From: Nonomuraea indica
Lineage (GTDB): Bacteria > Actinomycetota > Actinomycetes > Streptosporangiales > Streptosporangiaceae
Assembly (NCBI RefSeq): GCF_002850745.1
Contig: NZ_KZ559467.1
Span: 321,319-385,318, forward strand
Direction: 5' to 3'
DNA length: 64,000 bases
Each line of letters opens with the position of its first letter. Position 1 is the first letter of the stretch. A model generated the notes under the pieces. It made no database searches. It saw only the letters and a program-made list of their open reading frames with translations, and was not told the origin of the DNA. Made by a program: the position numbers and the translations under genes. Shown here piece by piece: positions 7,527 to 16,159 of the stretch.

Positions 7527-9695
7527 TCAGCCGACCGGCTGCGGGACCCGCTCGGGGGTCTCGTCACGAAGCGGCGAGGGGCTGACGCGCAGGAGGCGGG
7601 CCGCCCAGCCGGGCAGCCACCAGTTCCACCGGCCCATCATCGCCACGACGGCGGGGACCAGGATGCCGCGGATGAGGGTGGCGTCCAGCAGGATGCCGAG
7701 CGCCAGGCCGCTGGCGAAGACCTTGACGTCCAGTTCCGGGGTCATGGCCAGGGCGGCGAATGAGATGAACAGGATGAGTGCCGCCGAGGTCACCAGCCGC
7801 CCGGTACGGCCGACACCCTCCACGACCGCCTGGCGAGTGTCGCCGGTCCTGTCGTACTCCTCCCGCATGCGGGCCAGGATGAACACCTCGTAGTCCATGC
7901 TGAGCCCGTACAGGAAGGCGAAGATCGTAAGCGGGACGAACTCGCCGATCGAGCCCGTGGGCTGGATGCCGAGCAGCGCCGCGGTACCCCAGCCGAACTG
8001 CCAGAGCAGCACCATGGCGCCGATCACCGCGCCGAGCGAGAGCAGGTTGAGCACGATCGCCTTGAGCGGCAGGAGCAGGGACCGGAAGGCCCACGCCAGC
8101 ATCACGAACGTCACCAGGCCGATCAGCGCCAGCATCCACGGGAACGCGCCGTAGGCGCGGGCCTGGAAGTCCATGCTCTGCGCCGCGTTGCCCCCGACCC
8201 GCACGCCTGCCGGCGCGCCGTCGCGGATCCTGGTGACGGTGGCCTCGCCGGCGGCGCTGCCGTTCTCGGCGACCGGCAGCACCGAGACCACCGCGGTGCC
8301 CTGCCGCCGCCAGGTGTCCGTCGTGGGCGCCAGCACGGCCGCCACGCCCTCCACCCGCCTGAGCCGATCGACGGCCGCGGCCGGGTCGCCGGTGACAAGG
8401 ACGTCGATCGGCGTGATCACGCCGGCCGGGATGCCCGCGCCGGTGAGCGCGGCGATGCCGTCGCGGCCGGGGCCGGAGGTCTTGAGGTCGCGGCTCTCGG
8501 GCAGCCCGAGGTCGGCCCCGAGCGCGGTGAACGACAGCACGATCAGCAGGCCGCCGCAGGCCAGCGCGGCGGGCCGGCTCAGCCGTACGACGCCGCGGGC
8601 CCAGGCCGACCAGGCGCGGCCGGCGTCCGCCTCGCGCGCGAACCGCCTGCCCGTCGCGGCGCGGCGGTCGAGCCGCCGGCCGGCGAGCGCCAGCAGCACC
8701 GGCAGCACGGTCAGCGTCGCCGCCACGCTCATCGCGGCGATGATCACGCCGGCGATGCCGAGGCTGCGGAGGAACGGAACCGGCAGCACCACCATGGTCA
8801 TCAGCCCGATGGCGACGGCGACGCCGCTGAACAGCACCGCGCGCCCCGCCCCCGCCATGGCCCGGTGCACCGCCTCGTCGCCGCGGAAGCCACCGGCCTG
8901 CTCCTCACGCCAGCGGGCGACCAGCAGCAGCGAGTAGTCCACGGCGATGCCCAGGCCGAGCAGCGGCATCGTGGTCAGCGCCACGTCGTGCACGGTCATG
9001 ACCATCGTGAGCAGCAGGATCACGACGAACGAGGCGAAGATCGACAGGACGGAGATGAGGATCGGCACCAGCGCCAGCGCCGAGCGGAACACCAGCACCA
9101 GCACGACGACCGCGGCCAGCACACCGAAGCCGATCTTGGCAGGGACGTCCACACCGCCCGCGTCCACGCTGGGCGCGAGCGTGTCCAGGCCGGTCACGTG
9201 CACCTCGGTGCCCGGCGGCAGGTGCGGGGTCATCGCCTCGACGATGACCGGGCTCTCGTCGGGCGTCTCGCCGAGCCCGCCGCCGGGCGGACTGCCGTCG
9301 GAGTACGTCCCGGGAAACACCAGCCCGAACGTGGTACGCCCGTCGCTGCCGATCAGCCGGGGATCGGAGGTGTCCGCGTAGGACACGACACGGGCCTGGG
9401 GCAGCTTGGCGGCCACCGCGCCGAAGGCCCGGCCGATCGCCTCCTTGCTCGCGTCCGCGCGCTGCCCCTCGGGCAGCACCACGACGGGGACGAACGGCCG
9501 CTGGTAGCCGCCGTTGCCGTAAGTCTTGACGATTTCCTGGTTGGCGTCGAAGGCGGGCATGCCCGGGTGGGCGTATTCCTCGGACAGGCGTTGGATGGCG
9601 ATGGGGGTGGCGCCCATGCCGACGAAGAACGCCAGCAGGGCCAGCAAGGCGACCAGTCCCTTGCGTCGCAGGACAAAGGCCGAGAGTTTCTCCAT
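7527..9695 (-). CDS. MMPL/RND-superfamily transporter
   Basis: A 722-residue polytopic membrane protein of the actinobacterial MMPL family, normal in length. It has one N-terminal helix, an extracytoplasmic domain, a block of helices (about 180-370) including GIAVDYSLLLVARWREE, a second extracytoplasmic domain, and a second block with YGLSMDYEVFILARMREEYDRTGD. The two GxxxDY motifs are the proton-relay signatures of the family. Related proteins export lipids or hydrophobic compounds. It is divergent from a two-component system at 9808, which may control it (inference). Confidence 0.93.
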   Translation of the reverse strand: MEKLSAFVLRRKGLVALLALLAFFVGMGATPIAIQRLSEEYAHPGMPAFDANQEIVKTYGNGGYQRPFVPVVVLPEGQRADASKEAIGRAFGAVAAKLPQARVVSYADTSDPRLIGSDGRTTFGLVFPGTYSDGSPPGGGLGETPDESPVIVEAMTPHLPPGTEVHVTGLDTLAPSVDAGGVDVPAKIGFGVLAAVVVLVLVFRSALALVPILISVLSIFASFVVILLLTMVMTVHDVALTTMPLLGLGIAVDYSLLLVARWREEQAGGFRGDEAVHRAMAGAGRAVLFSGVAVAIGLMTMVVLPVPFLRSLGIAGVIIAAMSVAATLTVLPVLLALAGRRLDRRAATGRRFAREADAGRAWSAWARGVVRLSRPAALACGGLLIVLSFTALGADLGLPESRDLKTSGPGRDGIAALTGAGIPAGVITPIDVLVTGDPAAAVDRLRRVEGVAAVLAPTTDTWRRQGTAVVSVLPVAENGSAAGEATVTRIRDGAPAGVRVGGNAAQSMDFQARAYGAFPWMLALIGLVTFVMLAWAFRSLLLPLKAIVLNLLSLGAVIGAMVLLWQFGWGTAALLGIQPTGSIGEFVPLTIFAFLYGLSMDYEVFILARMREEYDRTGDTRQAVVEGVGRTGRLVTSAALILFISFAALAMTPELDVKVFASGLALGILLDATLIRGILVPAVVAMMGRWNWWLPGWAARLLRVSPSPLRDETPERVPQPVG

Positions 9696-9751
9696 ACCGC
9701 TCAGTGCAACAAAATGATCTTCAGGCGCTGTGCGGCCGTTCTTAGACGCTT

Positions 9752-9788
9752 CTGTGAATCGCCGCGCTGGGCGGGATCCTCTTCACAG
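9752..9788. promoter_or_regulatory. Inverted repeat between MMPL and response regulator genes
   Basis: CTGTGAA at 9752-9758 and TTCACAG at 9782-9788 form a 7-bp dyad. A further CTGTGA at 9806-9811 overlaps the regulator start codon. It is a candidate operator for the regulator acting on both divergent genes. Confidence 0.35.
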
Positions 9789-9807
9789 GTCGGGCGAAAC
9801 TGGACCT

Positions 9808-10494
9808 GTGAGCCGCATCCTCGTCGTGGACGATGAACCCTATCTCGCCGACCTTGTCGCGACCGCCCTGAGATACGAGGGATTCGAGACCGCTATCGCT
9901 CCCACCGGCGCGGCGGCAGTCGTCATGACCGCATCCTTCGGTCCGGACCTCATCGTGCTGGACGTGATGCTGCCGGACGTGCTCGGCACCGAGGTGTGCC
10001 GCAGGATCCGGGCGGCCGGGGCGGAGATCCCGGTGGTGTTCCTCACTGCGCGGGACGCGACCGAGGACAAGATCGGCGGGTTGACGGCGGGGGGCGACGA
10101 CTACGTCACCAAGCCGTTCAGTCTGGAGGAGCTGATCGCCCGGATCCGGGCGGTGCTGCGCCGCACCAAGCGGGCCGAGCCGGACAGCGGACTGCTGAGC
10201 TTCCGGGACCTGGTGATCGACGAGGACGCCTACGAGGTGCGGCGGGACGGCGCCCTGCTCGACCTGACCCCCACCGAGTTCAAGCTGCTGCGCTTCCTGG
10301 TGGTCAACGCCGGCCGGGTGATGACCAAGCGGCAGATCCTGGACCACGTCTGGGAGTACGACTTCGGCGGCAACGACGGCGTGGTCCAGACCTACATCAG
10401 CTACCTGCGCCGCAAGGTGGACGCTGTGGACCCGCCCCTCATCCACACCGTGCCCCGCGTCGGGTACATCCTGCGCCTGCCCAGGGAGGCCTGA
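9808..10494 (+). CDS. OmpR/PhoB-family response regulator
   Basis: A 228-residue response regulator. The receiver domain has D8-D9-E10, phospho-acceptor D52 (LDVMLPD) and the DYVTKPF lysine. The winged-helix C-terminus contains LTPTEFKLLRFL and PRVGYILRLP. The GTG at 9808 was chosen because the protein then begins at the conserved first strand (VSRILVVDDE). The kinase start overlaps its stop as TGATG, so the pair is translationally coupled. It resembles TcrA/TrcR-type regulators. Confidence 0.95.
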   Translation: MSRILVVDDEPYLADLVATALRYEGFETAIAPTGAAAVVMTASFGPDLIVLDVMLPDVLGTEVCRRIRAAGAEIPVVFLTARDATEDKIGGLTAGGDDYVTKPFSLEELIARIRAVLRRTKRAEPDSGLLSFRDLVIDEDAYEVRRDGALLDLTPTEFKLLRFLVVNAGRVMTKRQILDHVWEYDFGGNDGVVQTYISYLRRKVDAVDPPLIHTVPRVGYILRLPREA

Positions 10495-11606
10495 TGTCAC
10501 TGCGCGCCCACCTGGTCGCCACCGTGGTCGGCCTGCTCGCCCTGGCGCTGGGCCTGGCGGCCGGGGCCACGTTCGGCGCCATCCAGGACTGGCGCGGTCC
10601 CGGCAACGCGCGCCTGCTCGCCCTGAGCGGCCCGGAGCAGCTCGTGGCCGCCAGCGACGAGCTGTCCGAGCGGGTGGCGTACGTGCTGATCGGCACGTCC
10701 GGGTTTGGGCTGGCCTGCCTGACCCTGCTGGCCGCTCACCTGATCCGGCGCGGTCTGCGCCCGCTGGACCGCATCGTCGAGACCGCGACGGCGATCGGCG
10801 CCGGTGACTTCGGGCGGCGGATCGAGACGGCACCGCCCGGCACCGAGGTCGGGCGGCTCGGCGACGCGCTGAATGCGATGCTCGGCCAGATCGAAGACGC
10901 CTTCCGCGAGCGGCAGGCATCCGAGGAGCGGTTGCGCCGCTTCGTCGCCGACGCCTCGCACGAGCTGCGCACCCCCATCGCCACCATCCGCGGATACGCC
11001 GAGCTGTTCCGGCGCGGCGCGGCCGTACGCGAGGACGATTCGGCGAAGGCGATGGAAAGGATCGAGGCCGAGGCGACCAGGATGGGCTCACTAGTGGACG
11101 AGCTGCTCCTGCTGGCCCGCCTCGACCAGGGCCGCCCGCTGGACCGCGCGCCCGTCGAGCTGACCGAGCTGGCCGCTGACGCGGTAGCCGACACGCTGGC
11201 CGTCGATCCCGACCGGCCGCTGTCGCTGGATCACGACGGGCCGGCCTGGGTGACCGGCGACGCCGCCCGGCTCCGCCAGGTGATGGGCAACCTCCTGGCC
11301 AACGTGCTGCACCACACCCCCGCGGGCACCCCGGCGGCCGTACGCGTCGGCATGGCGGACGGCCATGCGCTGATCGAGGTCGCCGACCAAGGGCCGGGGC
11401 TGGACGAGGAGCAGGCCGCGCTGGTCTTCCAGCGCTTCTACCGGGCGGACCACCCGCACGGGGACGGCATCCGCCGCGGCGGCGCCGGTCTCGGCCTGTC
11501 CATCGTCCAGGCCGTGGTGACCGCGCACGGGGGCGAGGTCTCGTTCCACTCCCGTCCCGGCGCCGGCGCCACCTGCCGCGTACGCATCCCGCTCCGCGAG
11601 CTCTAG
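10494..11606 (+). CDS. Sensor histidine kinase
   Basis: A 370-residue kinase coupled to the upstream regulator. The first transmembrane helix is at about 7-28, the extracytoplasmic loop is short (about 35 residues), and the second helix is at about 62-82. HAMP follows (RRGLRPLDRI). HisKA carries H156 in DASHELRTPI. The ATPase domain shows NLLANVLHHT, DQGPGL and GGAGLGLSIV. The small sensor loop suggests detection in or at the membrane, which would suit an MMPL substrate or lipid stress signal (inference). Confidence 0.94.
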   Translation: MSLRAHLVATVVGLLALALGLAAGATFGAIQDWRGPGNARLLALSGPEQLVAASDELSERVAYVLIGTSGFGLACLTLLAAHLIRRGLRPLDRIVETATAIGAGDFGRRIETAPPGTEVGRLGDALNAMLGQIEDAFRERQASEERLRRFVADASHELRTPIATIRGYAELFRRGAAVREDDSAKAMERIEAEATRMGSLVDELLLLARLDQGRPLDRAPVELTELAADAVADTLAVDPDRPLSLDHDGPAWVTGDAARLRQVMGNLLANVLHHTPAGTPAAVRVGMADGHALIEVADQGPGLDEEQAALVFQRFYRADHPHGDGIRRGGAGLGLSIVQAVVTAHGGEVSFHSRPGAGATCRVRIPLREL

Positions 11607-12132
11607 GCACGCCGGATGGGGCTCGGCGGTGGTCTTCGTCGGCCTGCTCACCAAGCTCACCGACTGGCTGCGTTCCCGCGGGTACGGCGGTGGGCACCGA
11701 GGCGAGCGGGGCGCCGATCTTGTGGGACGGCGAAAGGCGGCCGCGGGAGCGATCGCACCGTGCGCCCCGCTGGCGCTTCGGGAGTGCTGGGCCCTCACGA
11801 GACCTCGGGCTGGCCGTGGTCGGGGGCTCGGGTCAGCCAGGCTCGCGCGGCCGCCGTCCCGGTCGGGGCCGACCGTGGTACCGGGCACCTGGTCCAGGCG
11901 CTGGCGGGGCCCGCCGCCGGTGTCCCGGCGGCGCAGGCGCAGCGCCTGGATCAGCCAGGCCCGGTCCTCGGCGGCCTGCTGCGGCGTAAGGCTGGCGGCG
12001 TCGGCTTCAGCGCCGCGCCGGACCTCGCCGGGCAGCTGGTGGCGGTCGACGACGTCGCGGCGGAAGATCTCTTCGGGCTCCGTGAGGCCCTGTGCGGGCC
12101 CGTGCGGGTCGATCTGAGGCGCGTGAGGTGTC
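11607..12132. other. 526-base stretch without an intact gene
   Basis: Between the kinase stop and the DUF4240 start I find only the two coding-like scraps listed separately. There are no terminal inverted repeats, transposase motifs or tRNA-like folds. The stretch looks like the product of deletion or decay. Confidence 0.5.
11616..11720 (+). pseudogene. Short coding-like remnant after the kinase
   Basis: From about 11629 the forward strand shows roughly 25 codons with strong actinomycete third-base bias (AVVFVGLLTKLTDWLRSRGY). It has no credible start or continuation, and the bias is lost after about 11710. It looks like the C-terminal scrap of a membrane-protein gene, perhaps an ABC permease tail. 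The family call is only a guess. Confidence 0.2.
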
Positions 12133-12134
12133 AT
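11890..12134 (-). pseudogene. N-terminal gene fragment divergent from the DUF4240 gene
   Basis: The ATG at 12134 opens a leftward frame whose first 75-80 codons have near-uniform G/C third positions and a protein-like composition (LTEPEEIFRRD, QQAAEDRAWLIQALRLRRR). Beyond about 11890 the frame stays open but turns into low-complexity Arg/Pro/Ala sequence antisense to the kinase. I read it as a gene whose 3' part was lost. It could instead be a short intact gene. No family was recognised. Confidence 0.3.
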
Positions 12135-12807
12135 GATCATAGCCGTGGACATCGACGGCTTCTGGGACCTGGTGGAGCGCTCGGCCCGCGAGACCGAGAC
12201 CCGGCAAGCGCGGGTGGCATGGCTGGAGGCTCAGCTCTCCGGCCTCTCGGTCGAGGAGATCGTCGACTTCGAGGTCCTGTTCACGCTGTGCGCCAACCGG
12301 GCCTGCTCCTGGGACATGTACGCGGTGTTCTGGACCGTCACCGGATTCGGGTCGTCCGATGGTTTCGAGTACTTCGTGAACTGGCTGATCAGCCGTGGCC
12401 GTGACGCCTTCGAGAAGGTCGCCGACTGTCCTGACCGGATCCTCGAACTGCCGGAGGTACAGCGCCTCTTCGAGCTGTCGAAGAACTTCTCGCACGAGAG
12501 GACGACCTGGAGCCGCGACGGCGCGTTCCGGCTGAAGCGGGTCACCCATGTCCGGCGGCAGGTGTGGCCGGATGAGGACGACCCCGAGTTCGAGTCCTTC
12601 GCCTACGTCACCTTCGAGCCCTACAAGCGGGCGACCGGCCTCGAAACGGACAGCCTGGGCGAGGCCGTTGACGCACGAGGCGTCAGCAGCAAATTTCCCT
12701 TTCTGACCTACCACGCGGAGCCCGACGGCGACGCATGGGACTTCGGCGACGAGGCGGAGTTCATCCGTCGTCTTCCACGGCTCGCCCGGCACTACGGCCT
12801 CACCTGA
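12133..12807 (+). CDS. DUF4240 domain protein
   Basis: A 224-residue soluble protein with the DUF4240 pattern in its N-terminal 120 residues: FWDLVERS near residue 10, LSVEEIVDFEVLF, then CSWDMYAVFWTVTGFGSSDGFEYFVNWLISRGRDAFE. Proteins of this family are unannotated and often encoded singly in actinomycetes. The C-terminal about 70 residues contain no recognised motif. The start has GAGGTG 2-7 bases upstream. A near-perfect terminator follows. Confidence 0.75.
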   Translation: MIIAVDIDGFWDLVERSARETETRQARVAWLEAQLSGLSVEEIVDFEVLFTLCANRACSWDMYAVFWTVTGFGSSDGFEYFVNWLISRGRDAFEKVADCPDRILELPEVQRLFELSKNFSHERTTWSRDGAFRLKRVTHVRRQVWPDEDDPEFESFAYVTFEPYKRATGLETDSLGEAVDARGVSSKFPFLTYHAEPDGDAWDFGDEAEFIRRLPRLARHYGLT

Positions 12808-12824
12808 GAAGCCCCGGCAGAACG

Positions 12825-12855
12825 AAGCGGACCACACCGTTGGCGTGGTCCGCTT
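12825..12855 (+). terminator. Hairpin terminator after the DUF4240 gene
   Basis: AAGCGGACCAC (12825-12835) pairs perfectly with GTGGTCCGCTT (12845-12855) around a 9-base loop. The arms end in AA/TT, and it begins 17 bases after the stop. Confidence 0.75.
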
Positions 12856-12995
12856 GACAGGGGCATCCCGACCGACGCCGGGGCGTCGGTCACGCATGAG
12901 ATCTCACGCGATCATCGGGACGGTACACCCCTTTCCGGCAGATGCACAGGTTGCGAGCATGCTGAACGGCATAGATGACTGATGGGCGGCACCCA

Positions 12996-14552
12996 TCAGT
13001 TCACCATGAAGGCGTAGGTGCGTGCCGAGCTCAGGTAGCCGCGCGCATCGATGCTCCATACCGACAGCGTGTGAGGACCGGCGGTGTCGGGCGTGACCGT
13101 CACGGTGGGCGTGTCTGCGGGGATCCGGAGCGTCTCACCGGAGTCCAGGCTGTAGCCGTACGCGACGACATCCTGCGCGCCGTTGGGCGAGAAGGCGAAC
13201 TCGCCGGGCATGCCCGCGCCGCCGCCGGCCGCGTTCTCCGGGTAGACGGTCGAGGCGACCAACGGCGCCGGGTTCCGTCTCGGTGTGAAGGGGTAGGCAC
13301 GCTCCGGCCCGGCGTTTCCTGCCCGGTCGACCGCCCTGACATGCAGGGTGTTGCGGAAGGCGACCGTGGGGGTGAGTGTCACGCTGGCCCGTCCCCCGGC
13401 GTCGGCCGTCACCTGCCCGGACGAGGGGCCGCCCGACACGAGCCGGTACCTGTAGGACACGACGTCGGTGGACTCACCGGGGGAGAAGCTGAAAACGCCT
13501 GGCGTGCCGATCAGCCCGCCCGTCGCGTTCTCCGGATAGGTCTCGGAGGCGATCACCGGCAGCGTGGGCGGGGTCACGTCGACGGTGAACTCCTGCCAGG
13601 CCGTCCAGTCGCTGGAGTCGCTGAGCATCTCCAGAGTCTCCGGCTCCTGGTAGTGATCCTCGGCGCGCACTCGCCACCGGTAGGTCTGGCCATCGACGAG
13701 CAGCCCTTCGGGGATCTCGGTGCAGTGCCTGCCCTCCCAGCCGGGATAGGAGGTCGCCGAGCCCAGAACGGTGCCGGAGGAGTCCGCCCACTCGAAGCGC
13801 GCCGACATCCGATCGCCGTGCTTCTGGTCGGCGTTGGCGACCTCGGCGCCCAGGGTGGGTGTTGCGGTGGAGACGAACGTCGTCGTCGGCCGTGGTTCCG
13901 CCCCACAGGAGTCGTTGAGGTTGATGGCCGGATCGGTGGGCACCTCAGGCACGGTGTTGTACTGGAAGCGCAGTACCGGCGTTCTCAAGCGGCCCCAGTA
14001 CGGGTGGTCGACCTGATCGGTCTCGAAGGTTCGCAGGTTGCGCGGCCCGACCTCGCTGGCCGCGCGCAGGCCGAAGGTCAGGTGCCGCTCGCCGGCCGCG
14101 ACGGCTTGCCGCACGAGGTCACTGATCCGCCAGTTGAAGAAGCAGGAGTCGAAGCCGTCGGCGACCGTCCCGGTGCCGAGGTTCTGCTTCCAGGCAGGCT
14201 GGTTGAGCCAAGTGGTCTCCGGGCCGATCGGCCCGGTCAGCCAGAGCTCGATGGTGGGGTCACAGGCACCGCTGTTGAGCAACCCCTGGAAGGTGGCGTT
14301 GAACAACTTCTTGCCGTGCATCGGGCTGATGTCCATGCGGAAGAAGGAACGGAACACGCCGGGAGGTTCGACGCCTGTCCCCACGAGCGCGTCGTCCACG
14401 CTGTTCCAGTGGGAGGCCTTCGGGTCGGCCAGGGCGACGTAGGCCCAGGCGAGCTTGACGGTGCTGGTGGACGCCGACGCGTGTGCCTGCGTCGGCGGCA
14501 TCACGACGAGCGTGACGATGAAGGCGCATAACAGCGCCAGGACACGTTTCAC
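12996..14552 (-). CDS. Secreted protein with DNRLRE-like region and two tandem beta-sandwich repeats
   Basis: A 518-residue exported protein. The signal peptide (VKRVLALLCAFIVTLVVM, cleavage near AHA-SA at about 25-27) starts at a GTG preceded by GGGGAG. Residues 30-190 (FRSFFRMDIS, LWLTGPIG, HLTFGLRAASE) match the wall-glycan-type beta-sandwich found in front of RHS/LamG-type secreted proteins. Residues about 210-310 form an Fn3-like domain ending DSSDWTAWQEFTVDVTPPT. Two related repeats follow, each opening ASxxYPENAxGG and containing FSFSP or FAFSP. No enzymatic or toxin domain follows, so it may be a shortened member of a larger surface-protein family. Confidence 0.7.
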   Translation of the reverse strand: MKRVLALLCAFIVTLVVMPPTQAHASASTSTVKLAWAYVALADPKASHWNSVDDALVGTGVEPPGVFRSFFRMDISPMHGKKLFNATFQGLLNSGACDPTIELWLTGPIGPETTWLNQPAWKQNLGTGTVADGFDSCFFNWRISDLVRQAVAAGERHLTFGLRAASEVGPRNLRTFETDQVDHPYWGRLRTPVLRFQYNTVPEVPTDPAINLNDSCGAEPRPTTTFVSTATPTLGAEVANADQKHGDRMSARFEWADSSGTVLGSATSYPGWEGRHCTEIPEGLLVDGQTYRWRVRAEDHYQEPETLEMLSDSSDWTAWQEFTVDVTPPTLPVIASETYPENATGGLIGTPGVFSFSPGESTDVVSYRYRLVSGGPSSGQVTADAGGRASVTLTPTVAFRNTLHVRAVDRAGNAGPERAYPFTPRRNPAPLVASTVYPENAAGGGAGMPGEFAFSPNGAQDVVAYGYSLDSGETLRIPADTPTVTVTPDTAGPHTLSVWSIDARGYLSSARTYAFMVN

Positions 14553-14868
14553 TGTGGTTCTCCCCGTTGACGATGCGGCCCCCTGGCGATCAGGGTCGCC
14601 GGGGGAGGCAACGCGGCGGAGCCGTTTCGGCGGCGAACACGTAACTTCGCCTCGGTGGTTTCTCAGTGGGCGGTTGACGTGAGGAGACCCGGCTCCGCCC
14701 GAGCAGCGGGCCGAGAGTCTGCCGAAACGCGGAAGGGCGAGGCCGGAAAAGGGCTGTACGCAGGTGAGATGCCTATCCAAAGGATGTTCCGGTCCGAACG
14801 CGGGCTCGCGGTCCTGTCCTTGCCCGCCGACGAGACCGTGGCCCGTGCCCAAGATCAAGTCGGGCTAT
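14553..14868. other. 316-base divergent upstream region
   Basis: This lies between the divergent secreted-protein and DUF1266 genes. I see no RNA gene or strong hairpin. It holds a possible 33-codon ORF at its right end, listed separately. Both promoters must lie here, but I cannot place them. Confidence 0.4.
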
Positions 14869-14870
14869 AG
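14769..14870 (+). CDS. Possible 33-residue leader ORF coupled to the DUF1266 gene
   Basis: An ATG at 14769 with AGGTGAG just upstream opens a 33-codon frame. Its TAG stop (14868-14870) overlaps the GTG at 14870 of the next gene as TAGTG, an arrangement typical of translational coupling. The peptide has a mixed composition and no recognised motif. Codon bias is only moderate. Confidence 0.3.
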   Translation: MPIQRMFRSERGLAVLSLPADETVARAQDQVGL

Positions 14871-16126
14871 TGCACCAGATGCACGCCGAGGACGAGATGC
14901 ACGACGAGATCCTGCCCCTTCTGCCGGACCCCGACGACGGCGCCCCGTGGCAGGCGCCCGCCCTCCGCGAGCAGCGGCTGTACGAGTTGTGCCGGCGGGA
15001 CGAGGCGGGCGAGGAGCGCGCCCACTACGAGTACCTGCGCGCCGTCGCCGTCGAAGGGCTCTACCGGCCGGTGACGCTGCCGGCCGCCGAGGGCAGCGAG
15101 GGCGCGGCGCCGCTCACGATCATGACGCTGGAGGACGGCCGCCGGGTCGTGCCCGCGTACACGGTGGGCGTGCTGCCCCGGCCGCACCCGGAGGTGGTGT
15201 ACGAGTTCACCACGCTCGGCGGCCTGGACGCCCTCTGGCCCGACGACGTCGACATCCTGCTCGTCAACGGGGGGACGCCGTGCGCCAGGTGGTTCCTGGC
15301 CGACGGGGACGAGCGCGAGGTCTGGCGTGACCTGCACGCCGAGCTGTACGAGCCCGACGGCACCTGCGACCGGGTCGAGACGCGCTGGACGGGTGCGCCG
15401 GAGGACGAGGCGGTGCTGCGGGGCCTGGCCTGCGGCGCGCACCTCTGCTACGCCAACGGCGACGCCTGGAACACCCTGAACTGGCACGGCGCCGGCTACG
15501 CCAACGAGGCGGAGGGCCTCAGCGACGACTGGGGCGTCGAGGACCGCGACGACTGGCTGCGGACGCAGGAACGGCTGCTGCGCTGCGAGGTGAGCGCCTG
15601 GCAGTGGCACTTCGTCCTGGACGTGCGCAACCTGCTGGCCCGCGAGACGAGGAACGCCAGGATCGACCCTGTGGCGTGGCGTGACCACGTCGAGACGGCC
15701 TTCCGCGCGCAGGCGGGGGAGGCCGAGGCCGCCGACCTCGACGCGCACGTCTCGGTCCTGCGCGAGCTGGTGGGCGAGGTGATGCGGTACGAGGCGCGCT
15801 TCCGGGCCGACGCGCTGCTGCCGCCGGACGGCTACGTGCGCAGCGTCGCCGCCTGGGACCTGGGCCGGGCCTCGATGGTGGCGCGCCGGGGGCGGGGCGC
15901 CCGCTACGCGACGCAGGCGGAGCTGCGCGACGCCGTCGAACGGGCGGGTCACGGCGCGCGGGCCGCGTACGGCTCGTGGGCCGAGTTCTCGGCCGGCTAC
16001 GTCCTGGGCCGCTGCCTCCATTTCGACGAGGAGACGTTCGGCGACTGGTACACGACGGTGCTGGAGGCCCACCGGGTGCTGATGACCCACCCCGAGAGCC
16101 CGTGGGCCACCATCCCCCTGCACTGA
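14870..16126 (+). CDS. SseB-like N-terminus with DUF1266 C-terminal domain
   Basis: A protein of up to 418 residues. The region at about 55-130 (LYRPVTLP, MTLEDGRRVVPAYT, WPDDVDILLVNGG) resembles the SseB N-terminal domain found in type VII-secretion-associated and regulatory proteins. The C-terminal about 150 residues fit DUF1266: AAWDLGRASMVARRG, then AYGSWAEFSAGYVLGRCL. Start choice is uncertain: GTG 14870 (coupled to the small upstream ORF), ATG 14879, or ATG 14897, which has GAGGA before it. Function is unknown. It ends 33 bases from the convergent DUF4097 gene. Confidence 0.7.
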   Translation: MHQMHAEDEMHDEILPLLPDPDDGAPWQAPALREQRLYELCRRDEAGEERAHYEYLRAVAVEGLYRPVTLPAAEGSEGAAPLTIMTLEDGRRVVPAYTVGVLPRPHPEVVYEFTTLGGLDALWPDDVDILLVNGGTPCARWFLADGDEREVWRDLHAELYEPDGTCDRVETRWTGAPEDEAVLRGLACGAHLCYANGDAWNTLNWHGAGYANEAEGLSDDWGVEDRDDWLRTQERLLRCEVSAWQWHFVLDVRNLLARETRNARIDPVAWRDHVETAFRAQAGEAEAADLDAHVSVLRELVGEVMRYEARFRADALLPPDGYVRSVAAWDLGRASMVARRGRGARYATQAELRDAVERAGHGARAAYGSWAEFSAGYVLGRCLHFDEETFGDWYTTVLEAHRVLMTHPESPWATIPLH

Positions 16127-16159
16127 TGCGCGCTCCCGGGGGCGCTCGCCGCCGGCCGG

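Noticed and set aside
12975..14531. 518-codon open frame antisense to the secreted protein gene
   Set aside because: The opposite strand has a signal peptide, domains and a Shine-Dalgarno sequence. The antisense frame has none of these and arises from third-base G/C bias.
16130..16145. Short GC hairpin between the DUF1266 and DUF4097 genes
   Set aside because: Only six base pairs with a wobble and a four-base loop in a 33-base gap. Too weak to call a terminator.
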